NCBI GenBank assembly: GCA_964352715.1
Contig: CAYGSU010000043.1
Location: forward strand, 1 to 36,270
Length of the DNA: 36,270 nucleotides
Direction of reading: 5' to 3'
From: JAVKBW01 sp964352715
Lineage (GTDB): Bacteria; Pseudomonadota; Alphaproteobacteria; UBA8366; Aestuariispiraceae
The notes beneath the pieces were generated by a model. It did not search any database and had not been told where the DNA came from. It was given only the letters and a program-made list of their open reading frames with translations. Shown one piece after another: positions 16,281 to 23,859 of the stretch (position 1 is the first letter of the stretch; every line of letters begins with the position of its first letter). Made by a program: the position numbers and the translations under genes.

Positions 16281-18031
16281 ATATTTTCAACATCATGAGG
16301 GACGATCTTGATGTCGCTATCCGGTCCCTGATTGATGCTGGTGACCTGCCCGCCGATTTCGATGCAACCCGCGCCCAGGTTGAGCCGCCGCGTGATCCGG
16401 CGCATGGCGACATGGCGACGAACGCGGCGATGGTGCTGGCCAAACCGGCCGGCATGAAACCGCGCGATCTGGCCGACAAGCTTGCCCAGGCGCTGGCGGC
16501 GCTGGACCGGATTGACAGCGCCGAGGTGGCCGGGCCGGGTTTCATCAATCTGCGGCTCAGGAAATCGGTCTGGCTCGATCAGGTGAAGGCGATCCTTGAG
16601 GCCGGCACAGGCTATGGCGATTCCGGTATCGGTGCAGGTCAGAAGGTGAATGTCGAATATGTTTCCGCCAACCCGACCGGGCCGCTGCATGTTGGCCATG
16701 CGCGGGGCACGGTGGTTGGCGACGCGCTGGCCGCGTTGCTGCTGAAGGCCGGCTTTGATGTCACCAGGGAGTACTACATCAACGATGCCGGGGCGCAGGT
16801 CGACAAGCTCGGCCGATCCGCCTATCTGCGGTATCGCGAGGCGAATGGCGAGACCATCGGCGAGATTCCGGAAGGCCTGTATCCGGGCGAATACCTGAAG
16901 ACGGTCGGCGAGGTGATGAAGACCGAACACGGTGCGTCTCTGATGGATATGCCGGATGATGACTGGTTGCCGATCGCTCGCAAGACCGCCATCGACACGA
17001 TGATGGAGATGATCAAGGAAGATCTTGGCGCGCTGGGTGTGCACCATGATGTGTTTTCATCCGAACGGGCGCTGGTCGATGCCGGGCTGGTCGAGGAAAT
17101 GTTCCAGGCGATGGAAAAGCAGGGGCTGATCTATGTCGGCGTGCTGGAGCCACCCAAGGGAAAGCAGCCTGAAGACTGGGAACCACGCCCGCAAAGCCTG
17201 TTCAAGGCCAGCGAATACGGTGATGACATCGACCGGCCGCTGAAAAAATCTGACGGGTCCTGGACCTACTTCGCCAACGACATCGCCTATCACTACGACA
17301 AGTACAAGCGCGGATTTTCGCAGCAGATTGACATTCTGGGCGCCGATCACGGCGGCTATGTGAAACGCATGAAAGCGGCGGTCACGGCGGTTTCCGGCGG
17401 CGAGGCGGATCTCGACATCAAGCTGTGCCAGATGGTGCATCTGAAGGACAAGGGCGAGCCTTTGAAAATGTCCAAGCGAGCAGGCAGCTTCGTCACCCTG
17501 CGCGATCTGGTCGATGCGGTCGGCAAGGATGTGGTGCGGTTTTTCCTGCTGACCCGCAAGAACGACGCCCAGATGGACTTCGACCTGTCGGAAGTGACGA
17601 CACAGAGCCGCGATAACCCGGTTTTCTATGTCCACTACGCTCATGCCCGTTGCTTTTCGGTGCTGAAGATGGCGCAGGAAGCGTTTCCCGAGGCGGATCT
17701 GTCGGTTGATGCCTTGAAGACGGTCGATCTGTCCCCACTTGCGGATGACGATGAAATAGCCCTGATCCGTCAGTTATGTGCATGGCCGAGGTTGATCGAT
17801 TCCGCAGCGGAAGCGCACGAGCCGCACCGTATCGCCTATTACCTTCAGGAAACCGCAGCGGCGTTTCATGGCCTGTGGACAAAAGGCAAGGACAACACGG
17901 CATTACGCTTCGTTGTTCCGGGCGACGAATCGACTACGATGGCCAGAATGGCGCTGGTTTCTGCCGTTCGCACCGTTATCGCATCCGGTCTCGCGGTATT
18001 CGGCGTCGAACCGAGGGACGAACTGCACTGA
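16277..18031 (+). CDS. argS: Arginyl-tRNA synthetase
   Basis: A 584-residue class I synthetase charging tRNA-Arg. The N-terminal Add1 domain (1-100) is followed by the HIGH motif as PTGPLHVGHARG near residue 138, and KMSK as LKMSKRAGSF near residue 398. ARDNPVFYVHYAHAR-like sequence (SRDNPVFYVHYAHARC) marks the start of the DALR anticodon-binding domain, which ends with MALVSAVRTVIASGL and the usual short tail. Full length for the family. The ATG overlaps the dgt stop. A 14-bp direct repeat spans the stop codon and recurs 39 bp downstream. Confidence 0.97.
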   Translation: MNIFNIMRDDLDVAIRSLIDAGDLPADFDATRAQVEPPRDPAHGDMATNAAMVLAKPAGMKPRDLADKLAQALAALDRIDSAEVAGPGFINLRLRKSVWLDQVKAILEAGTGYGDSGIGAGQKVNVEYVSANPTGPLHVGHARGTVVGDALAALLLKAGFDVTREYYINDAGAQVDKLGRSAYLRYREANGETIGEIPEGLYPGEYLKTVGEVMKTEHGASLMDMPDDDWLPIARKTAIDTMMEMIKEDLGALGVHHDVFSSERALVDAGLVEEMFQAMEKQGLIYVGVLEPPKGKQPEDWEPRPQSLFKASEYGDDIDRPLKKSDGSWTYFANDIAYHYDKYKRGFSQQIDILGADHGGYVKRMKAAVTAVSGGEADLDIKLCQMVHLKDKGEPLKMSKRAGSFVTLRDLVDAVGKDVVRFFLLTRKNDAQMDFDLSEVTTQSRDNPVFYVHYAHARCFSVLKMAQEAFPEADLSVDALKTVDLSPLADDDEIALIRQLCAWPRLIDSAAEAHEPHRIAYYLQETAAAFHGLWTKGKDNTALRFVVPGDESTTMARMALVSAVRTVIASGLAVFGVEPRDELH

Positions 18032-18071
18032 CCGGTCGCCCTTACGTATTGCACTTTCGAACTGCACTGAC
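18019..18071 (+). repeat. 14-bp direct repeat around the argS stop codon
   Basis: CGAACTGCACTGAC occurs at 18019-18032, where it encodes the end of ArgS including its TGA, and again at 18058-18071. Flanking bases are unrelated, so it is not a simple tandem duplication. Confidence 0.7.
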
Positions 18072-18183
18072 GAATGACGGCTATAGCAGGAGGAGCGGAG
18101 ACCGACCCGAAGACGGGTAGGGGCTGCTGCTCTTTTGGTATGTTGGAAACCCGGTGTAATACCGGCCAGGCAAGGTGACATGA

Positions 18184-19062
18184 ATGCCCGCTGAACTCGA
18201 CCAGCTAGAACGTGAATTGGCAGATTTCGAAAAGGAACAGCGCGGTGGCGGTGGTCCCGGCAAGTTCCGTCTGCTGCCGGTCGCCATTGCGATTGCCGTT
18301 GTTCTCGGGTTTGGCGGCATCCTCTGGTATGTTTATTCGCAGGGCGTGCGCAGCGGCAGTGAAGACGTGGCGCCGGTGATCCAGTCCGAAGGCCCGGCCA
18401 AGATCAAACCGGAAGATCCGGGCGGACTGGTCGTTCCGCACCAGGACAAGGAAGTCTACGGCGTGATCGACGGATCGGCCGAAAACGGCGACGAAAAGCT
18501 GGAAGTGCTGCTGCCGCCGCCGGAAGACCCGATGCAGCCGCCGGTTCAGGAAGAACAGGTGGATGTCGATTCTGTTGCAGCACCGGAGACCGCTGAAGCA
18601 CCCGAAATCCCGTCGATCACCGAGCCTGCGGTCGAACCGCCGCTGCCGGAACCGGCCCTGGCCGAGCCGGACGAGCCGCCGACCGTTGAAACGGTCGAGG
18701 CGCCGGAACCTGTCGCAGAGCCAGCTGCAGATCCTGCCCCGGAACCGGAGCCAGCCGTCGCTGCCATAGAGCCACCACCAGAGCCGGAACCAGTGGTTTC
18801 GACCGATCCGAACGGCTGGAAAGTCCAGATCGCGGCGGTGAAATCGGAAGACGCCGCACGGTCGGAATGGCTGCGCCAGCAGAAGAACAACCCGGAACTT
18901 CTGGGCAAGCTGACCCTCAGCATCCAGCAAACCACGGTGAACGGGACAGAATATTTCCGAATCCGGGGTGGCTCTTTGCCCAGCAAAGCCGCGGCAGAAA
19001 AGCTGTGTGATCAGCTCAAGGCCAAGAAACTGGGTTGCCTGATCGTCAAACCGGGCGCTTGA
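18184..19062 (+). CDS. SPOR-domain cell-division/envelope protein
   Basis: A 292-residue bitopic membrane protein. A short cytoplasmic part (1-29, with a charged helix LDQLERELADFEKEQ) is followed by one transmembrane helix at about 30-52. A long Pro/Glu/Ala-rich periplasmic linker (roughly 65-210) leads to a C-terminal SPOR domain (about 213-292: GWKVQIAAVKSEDAARSEW, then YFRIRGGSLPSKAAAEKLC). SPOR domains bind glycan strands lacking stem peptides at the septum, so the protein likely concentrates at division sites. It lies in the argS-SPOR-(nagZ)-scpA context typical of Alphaproteobacteria, though nagZ is missing. AAGGTGA precedes the ATG. Confidence 0.88.
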   Translation: MPAELDQLERELADFEKEQRGGGGPGKFRLLPVAIAIAVVLGFGGILWYVYSQGVRSGSEDVAPVIQSEGPAKIKPEDPGGLVVPHQDKEVYGVIDGSAENGDEKLEVLLPPPEDPMQPPVQEEQVDVDSVAAPETAEAPEIPSITEPAVEPPLPEPALAEPDEPPTVETVEAPEPVAEPAADPAPEPEPAVAAIEPPPEPEPVVSTDPNGWKVQIAAVKSEDAARSEWLRQQKNNPELLGKLTLSIQQTTVNGTEYFRIRGGSLPSKAAAEKLCDQLKAKKLGCLIVKPGA

Positions 19063-19162
19063 CGCCGGGCCGGCCTGTCGAAAAGCTTGCCCGGAAGGAC
19101 CGGCAACGGTAAGCCGTTCCAACCCTAGAGCGGGTCACGCTTTTCCAACCGATCGATGCGCC

Positions 19163-20119
19163 ATGGAAACCGAACAGCCCTTTGAAAGCGAAAAGCCGGA
19201 TTATGTCCGGGACGAGGACGCACTTGTCCTCGCCATCGACGGGTTTGAAGGCCCGATCGATCTGTTGCTGACCCTGTCGCGCGAACACAAGGTCGATATC
19301 ACCAAAATCTCGATCCTGGCGCTGGCCGAACAGTATCTGGCCTATATCGCCCGGGCCCGAGAACTGCGGCTGGAAATCGCCGCCGATTATCTGGTGATGG
19401 CGGCCTGGCTGGCCTATCTGAAATCTCGTCTGCTGCTGCCCGCACCGGCGTCTGATGACGAAGAAGGCGACCCGGCTGAAATGGCGGCGCGTCTGGCGTT
19501 CCAGTTACAGCGTCTGGAAGCCATGCAGAAGGCGTCTGCAGCAATTTTCGACCGGTCACGGCTGAACCGCGACTTCTTTGCCCGCGGCATGCCGGAAAGC
19601 ATCGAAGTCGATCGTGTGATGACTTTCAATGTCAGCCTGTTCGACCTGCTGAAGGCCTATGGATCGATCCGCCGTCGCGCCGAAGGCAGCACGCTCAGAA
19701 TCATGGCGACGCAACTGTTCTCGATGGATCAGGCCGTAGCCCGGTTGCGCACCCTGATGGGCGGTGTGCCAGACTGGTCGATCCTCGAACAGTTTCTGCC
19801 GCAGGGGCTGGGCGCAGACCCGCTGGTCTGGCGGTCCGCTGTCGCCTCAACCTTCGCGGCGACGCTGGAGTTGTGCCGGGAAGGGGTGGTGGATATAAGC
19901 CAGACCGGTTCCTTCGCACCGATCTATCTGCGCAAGGCCAACCGCAGCGACCGCGAAGACGGGCCGGGGCTAACCGTGGTGTCCGTGAATGGCGACAAGC
20001 AGCAGGATGATCATCTGCTGGACGATGATCTGCTGGATGATGATCTGCTGGATGATGATCTGCTGGACGATGGCGATGTCGATGCGGATGAAGAGTGGCC
20101 GGAACAGAAAGACGAATAG
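19163..20119 (+). CDS. scpA: Segregation and condensation protein A
   Basis: A 318-residue kleisin subunit that bridges SMC heads and binds ScpB in the chromosome-condensing complex. The N-terminal SMC-neck binding region (IDGFEGPIDLLLTLSREHKV, DITKISILALAEQYLAYI) and middle AADYLVMAAWLAYLKSRLLL are clear. The winged-helix end (TFAATLELCREGVVDISQTG, FAPIYLR) closes near residue 265. Beyond it, residues 282-301 are four copies of a DDDLL-type pentapeptide from a 15-bp DNA repeat, then an acidic tail. Typical ScpA proteins lack such a tail. The ATG at 19163 is consistent with the family start; no strong SD is visible. scpB starts 12 bp after the stop. Confidence 0.93.
   Translation: METEQPFESEKPDYVRDEDALVLAIDGFEGPIDLLLTLSREHKVDITKISILALAEQYLAYIARARELRLEIAADYLVMAAWLAYLKSRLLLPAPASDDEEGDPAEMAARLAFQLQRLEAMQKASAAIFDRSRLNRDFFARGMPESIEVDRVMTFNVSLFDLLKAYGSIRRRAEGSTLRIMATQLFSMDQAVARLRTLMGGVPDWSILEQFLPQGLGADPLVWRSAVASTFAATLELCREGVVDISQTGSFAPIYLRKANRSDREDGPGLTVVSVNGDKQQDDHLLDDDLLDDDLLDDDLLDDGDVDADEEWPEQKDE
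20006..20065 (+). repeat. 15-bp x 4 in-frame minisatellite in scpA
   Basis: Four tandem 15-bp units, each (GAY)(GAT)(GAT or CAT)CTGCTG, encode DDHLL, DDDLL, DDDLL and DDDLL. They differ by few bases, so expansion is probably recent. A partial fifth unit follows. The unit is a multiple of three, so copy-number change would keep the reading frame. Confidence 0.95.
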
Positions 20120-20131
20120 GAAGAACGACGA

Positions 20132-20827
20132 ATGGACCGTTTTCAGCAATTGCGGCTGCTAGAAGCTATCTTGTTCGCGACGGCGGAACCCGTTCGCGAA
20201 AAGGACATCGCAGCACGCATGCCCGACGATGCCGACATCAAGGGGCTGCTTGAGGAACTGCAGGGCGTGTTCGCCAACCGGGGGGTCAACCTGTGCAGTA
20301 TCGGCGATGCCTGGGCGTTTCGCACGGCTGAAGACCTGGCCACGTATATGCGGGTCGAGAAGGAAACCCCGCGCAAACTGTCGCGCGCCGGCATGGAAAC
20401 CCTGGCCATCATCGCCTATCACCAGCCCGTCACGCGTGGTGAGATCGAGGAAATTCGCGGCGTTGCGGTCAGCCGGGGCACCATCGACATCCTGCTGGAA
20501 GCCGGCTGGGTGAAGCCGCGCGGCCGCAAAAGGGTCCCCGGAAAGCCGATCACCTGGGGCACGACGGATGCGTTCCTTGATGAATTCGGTCTCGAAGACC
20601 TCAAATCCCTGCCAGGGGTTGAGGAACTGAAGGCCTCCGGCCTGCTGGATTCCCGGCCCGGTGTCGGTTCCATTGCAATGCGCCAGAGCGAATCAGGTCT
20701 TGCCGATTCAGAAAGCCTGGAAGAAGAAACTGAAGACGAATTTGCGGAAGGGGACGACCCGTTCCTTGATCATGCCGAGGAATTCGAAGCACTGGAAACC
20801 GACGAAACCATCGCGTTGGACGATTGA
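20132..20827 (+). CDS. scpB: Segregation and condensation protein B
   Basis: A 231-residue partner of ScpA with tandem winged helices. Family sequences include RLLEAILFATAEPVREKDIA near the start, then LSRAGMETLAIIAYHQPVTR, GEIEEIRGVAVSRGTIDILL and WVKPRGRKRVPGKPITWGTT. The C-terminal ~60 residues are acidic and low in complexity. It stabilises ScpA dimers on SMC. It starts 12 bp after scpA and should be cotranscribed with it. A short gap then leads to an unrelated ABC ATPase. Confidence 0.95.
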   Translation: MDRFQQLRLLEAILFATAEPVREKDIAARMPDDADIKGLLEELQGVFANRGVNLCSIGDAWAFRTAEDLATYMRVEKETPRKLSRAGMETLAIIAYHQPVTRGEIEEIRGVAVSRGTIDILLEAGWVKPRGRKRVPGKPITWGTTDAFLDEFGLEDLKSLPGVEELKASGLLDSRPGVGSIAMRQSESGLADSESLEEETEDEFAEGDDPFLDHAEEFEALETDETIALDD

Positions 20828-20844
20828 GTGTCATTGGGCAGTCC

Positions 20845-20873
20845 TTGCACCTGCGATTCATTCTGAATATATC
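20845..20873 (+). promoter_or_regulatory. Candidate sigma-70 promoter, probably leaderless
   Basis: TTGCAC (20845-20850), a 17-nt spacer and TATATC (20868-20873) form a good sigma-70 match. The expected start of transcription, about 7 nt after the -10 element, falls on the ATG at 20880, and no SD precedes that ATG. Confidence 0.5.
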
Positions 20874-20879
20874 CCTTGT

Positions 20880-21977
20880 ATGGCTGACGCAGCACAATCT
20901 CAGGACCCGATCGAAAAACCGGCAGTTGAACTGACCGGAATCACCCACCGCTACGGAACGCTGGTGGCGGTCAAGAACCTGTCCTTCACTGTGGGGCCGG
21001 GCGAAGTGGTGTGCCTTCTGGGGCCGTCGGGCTGCGGCAAGACAACAGCGTTGAGGATCGCGGCCGGGCTTGAAACCCCGTCTAGCGGCTCCGTGCATAT
21101 CGCCGGGCGCCTGGTTTCCGGGGAAGGTGTGCAGATTCCGCCGGAAGGACGGCATGTCGGCCTTGTGTTTCAGGACTACGCTCTGTTTCCGCATCTGTCG
21201 GTGCTCGAAAATGTCGCCTTCGGTCTGCAGAATAACCGGGACCGCAAGACTCGCGCGATGGACGTGCTGGATCTGGTCGGTATGGCGGATTACGCCCGGG
21301 CGTTTCCGCATACGCTGTCCGGTGGGCAGCAACAGCGTGTCGCCCTGGCAAGGGCGCTGGCACCGGAACCGGCATTGGTGATGATGGACGAGCCGTTTTC
21401 CGGCCTGGACGCCCGGCTGCGCGACCAGGTGCGCGACAATACGCTGCATGCCCTCAAAAACAGCAATACGGCCTCGCTGATGGTGACCCATGATGCGGAA
21501 GAGGCGATGTACCTTTCCGACCGGATCATCGTCATGCGCGACGGCGAACTGGTGCAGGAAGGCACGCCGCTGGATCTTTACCAACGCCCGGTCGACCCGT
21601 TCGTGGCGGCGTTTTTCGGCGATGTGAACACGGTGCCGGGTATTGTCGATGGCGAGATGGTGGACACGGCGATCGGCCGGTTTCCCGCCGCCGGTAAGGC
21701 GAATGGTGCAGCGGTCGAGGTCGTTGTTCGGCCGGAAGCGCTACGGCTGACACCGTCGGCGGCCCATTCCATGGGGCCGGGTTATGCGAAGGTGCTGGCG
21801 TCGCGCATGTTGGGTCGCACCAGTCTGGTGCATTTGTGCACTTGTAAAACGACGGGAGAGGAGCTTCATCTGCATGCGCGGGTGCCTGGTTCCTTCCTTC
21901 CGAAAGAAGACGAAATGATGGCAATTGAAGTTGATCGCAGTCAGGCCTTTGTTTTTCCGGTCTCAACCGCTAAATAA
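20880..21977 (+). CDS. Orphan ABC ATPase, FbpC/AfuC-like
   Basis: A 365-residue ABC ATPase of the iron/thiamine/spermidine (FbpC, PotA) branch. Walker A GPSGCGKTT is at residues 48-56, followed by LVFQDYALFPHLSV, signature LSGGQQQRVALARAL, Walker B LVMMDEPFSGLDARL and SLMVTHDAEEAMYLSD. A TOBE-like C-terminal domain occupies residues 240-365. It is close to ferric-ion import ATPases, but no permease or binding protein is nearby, so substrate and partners are unknown; it could serve a transporter encoded elsewhere. It sits between scpB and tatA, where most related genomes have no gene. The ATG at 20880 has no SD; a longer frame into scpB is a non-coding extension. Confidence 0.85.
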   Translation: MADAAQSQDPIEKPAVELTGITHRYGTLVAVKNLSFTVGPGEVVCLLGPSGCGKTTALRIAAGLETPSSGSVHIAGRLVSGEGVQIPPEGRHVGLVFQDYALFPHLSVLENVAFGLQNNRDRKTRAMDVLDLVGMADYARAFPHTLSGGQQQRVALARALAPEPALVMMDEPFSGLDARLRDQVRDNTLHALKNSNTASLMVTHDAEEAMYLSDRIIVMRDGELVQEGTPLDLYQRPVDPFVAAFFGDVNTVPGIVDGEMVDTAIGRFPAAGKANGAAVEVVVRPEALRLTPSAAHSMGPGYAKVLASRMLGRTSLVHLCTCKTTGEELHLHARVPGSFLPKEDEMMAIEVDRSQAFVFPVSTAK

Positions 21978-22028
21978 GCGTGATACGACAACAATCGCGA
22001 TAACGAACAACGCACAGGAAGAGAATTC

Positions 22029-22268
22029 ATGGGTACATTCAGCATCTGGCACTGGGTAATCGTTTTGGCAATTGTCCTGCTGCTTTTCGGCGGTCGGGGC
22101 AAGATTTCCCAGTTGATGGGCGACTTTGGCAAGGGTCTCAACGCCTTCAAGAAAAACGTCAAGGAAGAGTCCAAGACCGACGCGGCGGACGCCGATGCCA
22201 AACGCATCGATTCGGACGCATCCGCTGAAGCACCGGCCACCGAAAAGGACAAGGCCGCAAACGGCTGA
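22029..22268 (+). CDS. tatA: Sec-independent translocase subunit TatA
   Basis: A 79-residue pore-forming component of the twin-arginine translocase. One transmembrane helix (about 6-22, WHWVIVLAIVLLLFGG) is followed by FGGRGKISQLMGDFGKGLNAFKKN, the hinge and amphipathic helix, then a charged tail. The FG hinge is intact. GGAAGAG lies 5 nt before the ATG. It begins 51 bp after the orphan ABC ATPase and 61 bp before tatB. Confidence 0.95.
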   Translation: MGTFSIWHWVIVLAIVLLLFGGRGKISQLMGDFGKGLNAFKKNVKEESKTDAADADAKRIDSDASAEAPATEKDKAANG

Positions 22269-22329
22269 TCCGCCCCCTGCAACGCTTGCGCCGTGCCTGG
22301 ACGAATAGTCCCGCGCGGGGATAATCGTA

Positions 22330-23010
22330 ATGTTTGATCTCGGTTGGTCCGAATTCATGCTGGTCGCCATCGTGACCGTTCTGGTGGTTGGGCCGAAAGA
22401 ACTGCCGCGCGTTTTGCGCACTGTTACTCAGGCGATCCGAAAGGTTCGCGGCCTGGCGGCGGAATTCCATTCCACGATGGAAGAGATGGCGCGCGAGGCC
22501 GAGGTTGACGAGCTGACCAACCAGATCCGCTCCGCCAACAAGCGGGACTTTGAACAGACAATCTCCAAAACCGTCGATCCGTCCGGTGAGCTCGGCAATT
22601 CGCTGCGCGGCATCAAGGACGACATGAACAAGGACGCCAAGGAGACCGAAGACAGTCTGAAAGGGTCCCTGAAAGACAGCACGTCGGTGCGCGAGCACAA
22701 GGCCCCCGTGCCGGACCCGCTGGCCGAAACCCGCGCCGCCATTGAGCGCGGCAAGGAATCCGAAAAGGCCCGCGTGGCAGAGGCGGCGAAAGCGGCCGAT
22801 GCCAAAAAGGCGGCAGCGAAAAAGGCACCGGCCAGGAAAGCGGCAGCCAAGAAAGCCGGTGCGAAAAAAGCCGGTACGAAAAAGGCTGCTGCGAAAAAAG
22901 CAGGGGCGAAGAAGGCCGCTGCCAAGAAAGTACCGGCCAAAAAGGCGGCGCCCGCCAAGGCGGCTCCGGCAAAGACGGCGAATAGCGCCGATTCCGAAGG
23001 ATCGACCTGA
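22330..23010 (+). CDS. tatB: Tat translocase subunit TatB with lysine/alanine-rich tail
   Basis: A 226-residue TatB, which with TatC binds twin-arginine signal peptides. The N-terminal helix (FDLGWSEFMLVAIVTVLVVG) with its conserved Glu8, the GPKELPRVLRT hinge and the amphipathic helix are standard. The protein is longer than the 130-180 residues usual for TatB: from residue 158 to about 216 it is almost only Lys, Ala, Gly and Pro, with many AKKA-type repeats like histone H1 or AlgP tails. Codons vary between repeats, so this is an established coding tail and not a fresh duplication or frameshift. The tail should face the cytoplasm. It overlaps tatC by one base (TGATG). Confidence 0.93.
   Translation: MFDLGWSEFMLVAIVTVLVVGPKELPRVLRTVTQAIRKVRGLAAEFHSTMEEMAREAEVDELTNQIRSANKRDFEQTISKTVDPSGELGNSLRGIKDDMNKDAKETEDSLKGSLKDSTSVREHKAPVPDPLAETRAAIERGKESEKARVAEAAKAADAKKAAAKKAPARKAAAKKAGAKKAGTKKAAAKKAGAKKAAAKKVPAKKAAPAKAAPAKTANSADSEGST
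22801..22978 (+). repeat. Region encoding the KKAxA repeats of TatB
   Basis: About 60 codons of degenerate AKKA/PAKKA repeats in the 3' part of tatB. The DNA is locally rich in AAAAAG, AAGAAAG and GCC motifs, and similarity between units is mainly at the protein level. Confidence 0.8.
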
Positions 23011-23831
23011 TGAGTAGTTCGGCAAATCCGGAAAAGGACGATCTCGACTCGACCAAAGCGCCGCTGATGGAGCATCTGGTCGAGCTGCGGAAGCGGTTAG
23101 TCTGGTCGGTCGGCGCCCTTGTTATCGCGTTTTTTATCTGTTTCTACTTCGCCGGACCGATCTTCAACTTCCTGGTTGATCCGTTGCAGGGGCTTTGGCA
23201 CGGCCAGACCGGGCGACGACTGATTTATACCGCCCTGCACGAAAAATTCTTCGTTGATGTGAAGGTCGCTTTCTTTGCGGCTTTCTGTCTTACCTTCCCG
23301 ATCATCGCAGGTCAGATCTACGCCTTTGTCGCACCGGGCCTGTACAAGCACGAAAAATCCGCTTTCCTGCCATTTCTGGTGGCCACACCGGTTCTGTTCA
23401 TCATGGGTGGTTCGTTCGTTTACTACATCGTGCTTCCAGTTGCGTGGGAATTTTTCGCCAGCTTTGAACAGGCCGGCGGCGATGGCCATCTGGCGATTGC
23501 GCTGGAACCCAAGGTCAATGAATACCTGGCTCTGGTGATGCGGCTGATATTCGCCTTCGGCATCAGCTTCGAACTGCCGGTGGTCATCACGCTGCTGTCG
23601 CGTGCCGGAATGGTTTCAGTCGACGGACTTAAGAAAAAGCGGCGTTACGCCGTGGTACTGGCCTTTGTTGCGGCGGCGGTGCTGACACCGCCGGACCCAT
23701 TGAGCCAGATCGGCCTCGCGATCCCGATTATCGTGCTGTACGAAATTTCGATCATCTGCGCCCGCATGGTCGAGAAGCAGAAGGCGGAGCGCGACCGTAT
23801 CCTGAACGAAGAGGCCGGTGTGGAGGATTGA
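23010..23831 (+). CDS. tatC: Sec-independent translocase subunit TatC
   Basis: A 273-residue six-helix membrane protein forming the Tat receptor with TatB. Family sequences are clear: PLMEHLVELRKRLVWSV at the start (the conserved N-terminal HLxELRxR motif), LIYTALHEKFFVDVKVAFFA, a later FGISFELPVVITLL with the conserved Phe/Glu region, and VVLAFVAAAVLTPPDPLSQI with the PDPLSQ motif. Length fits the family. Its ATG overlaps the tatB stop. Typically tatC leads on to serS, but here three transport or membrane genes intervene. Confidence 0.97.
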   Translation: MSSSANPEKDDLDSTKAPLMEHLVELRKRLVWSVGALVIAFFICFYFAGPIFNFLVDPLQGLWHGQTGRRLIYTALHEKFFVDVKVAFFAAFCLTFPIIAGQIYAFVAPGLYKHEKSAFLPFLVATPVLFIMGGSFVYYIVLPVAWEFFASFEQAGGDGHLAIALEPKVNEYLALVMRLIFAFGISFELPVVITLLSRAGMVSVDGLKKKRRYAVVLAFVAAAVLTPPDPLSQIGLAIPIIVLYEISIICARMVEKQKAERDRILNEEAGVED

Positions 23832-23859
23832 TCCTCTGCACCCGCCCGCAGGCCATTCC

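Noticed and set aside
18105..18118. ACCCG-AAGA-CGGGT stem considered as an argS terminator
   Set aside because: The stem is only 5 bp and no T tract directly follows, so termination is not supported.
20006..20065. Tandem repeat considered as a CRISPR array
   Set aside because: Units are 15 bp, contiguous, without spacers, and in frame in scpA.
20661..20879. N-terminal extension of the orphan ABC ATPase into scpB
   Set aside because: The extra 73 residues are basic, unlike any ABC ATPase start, and overlap real scpB codons in another frame.
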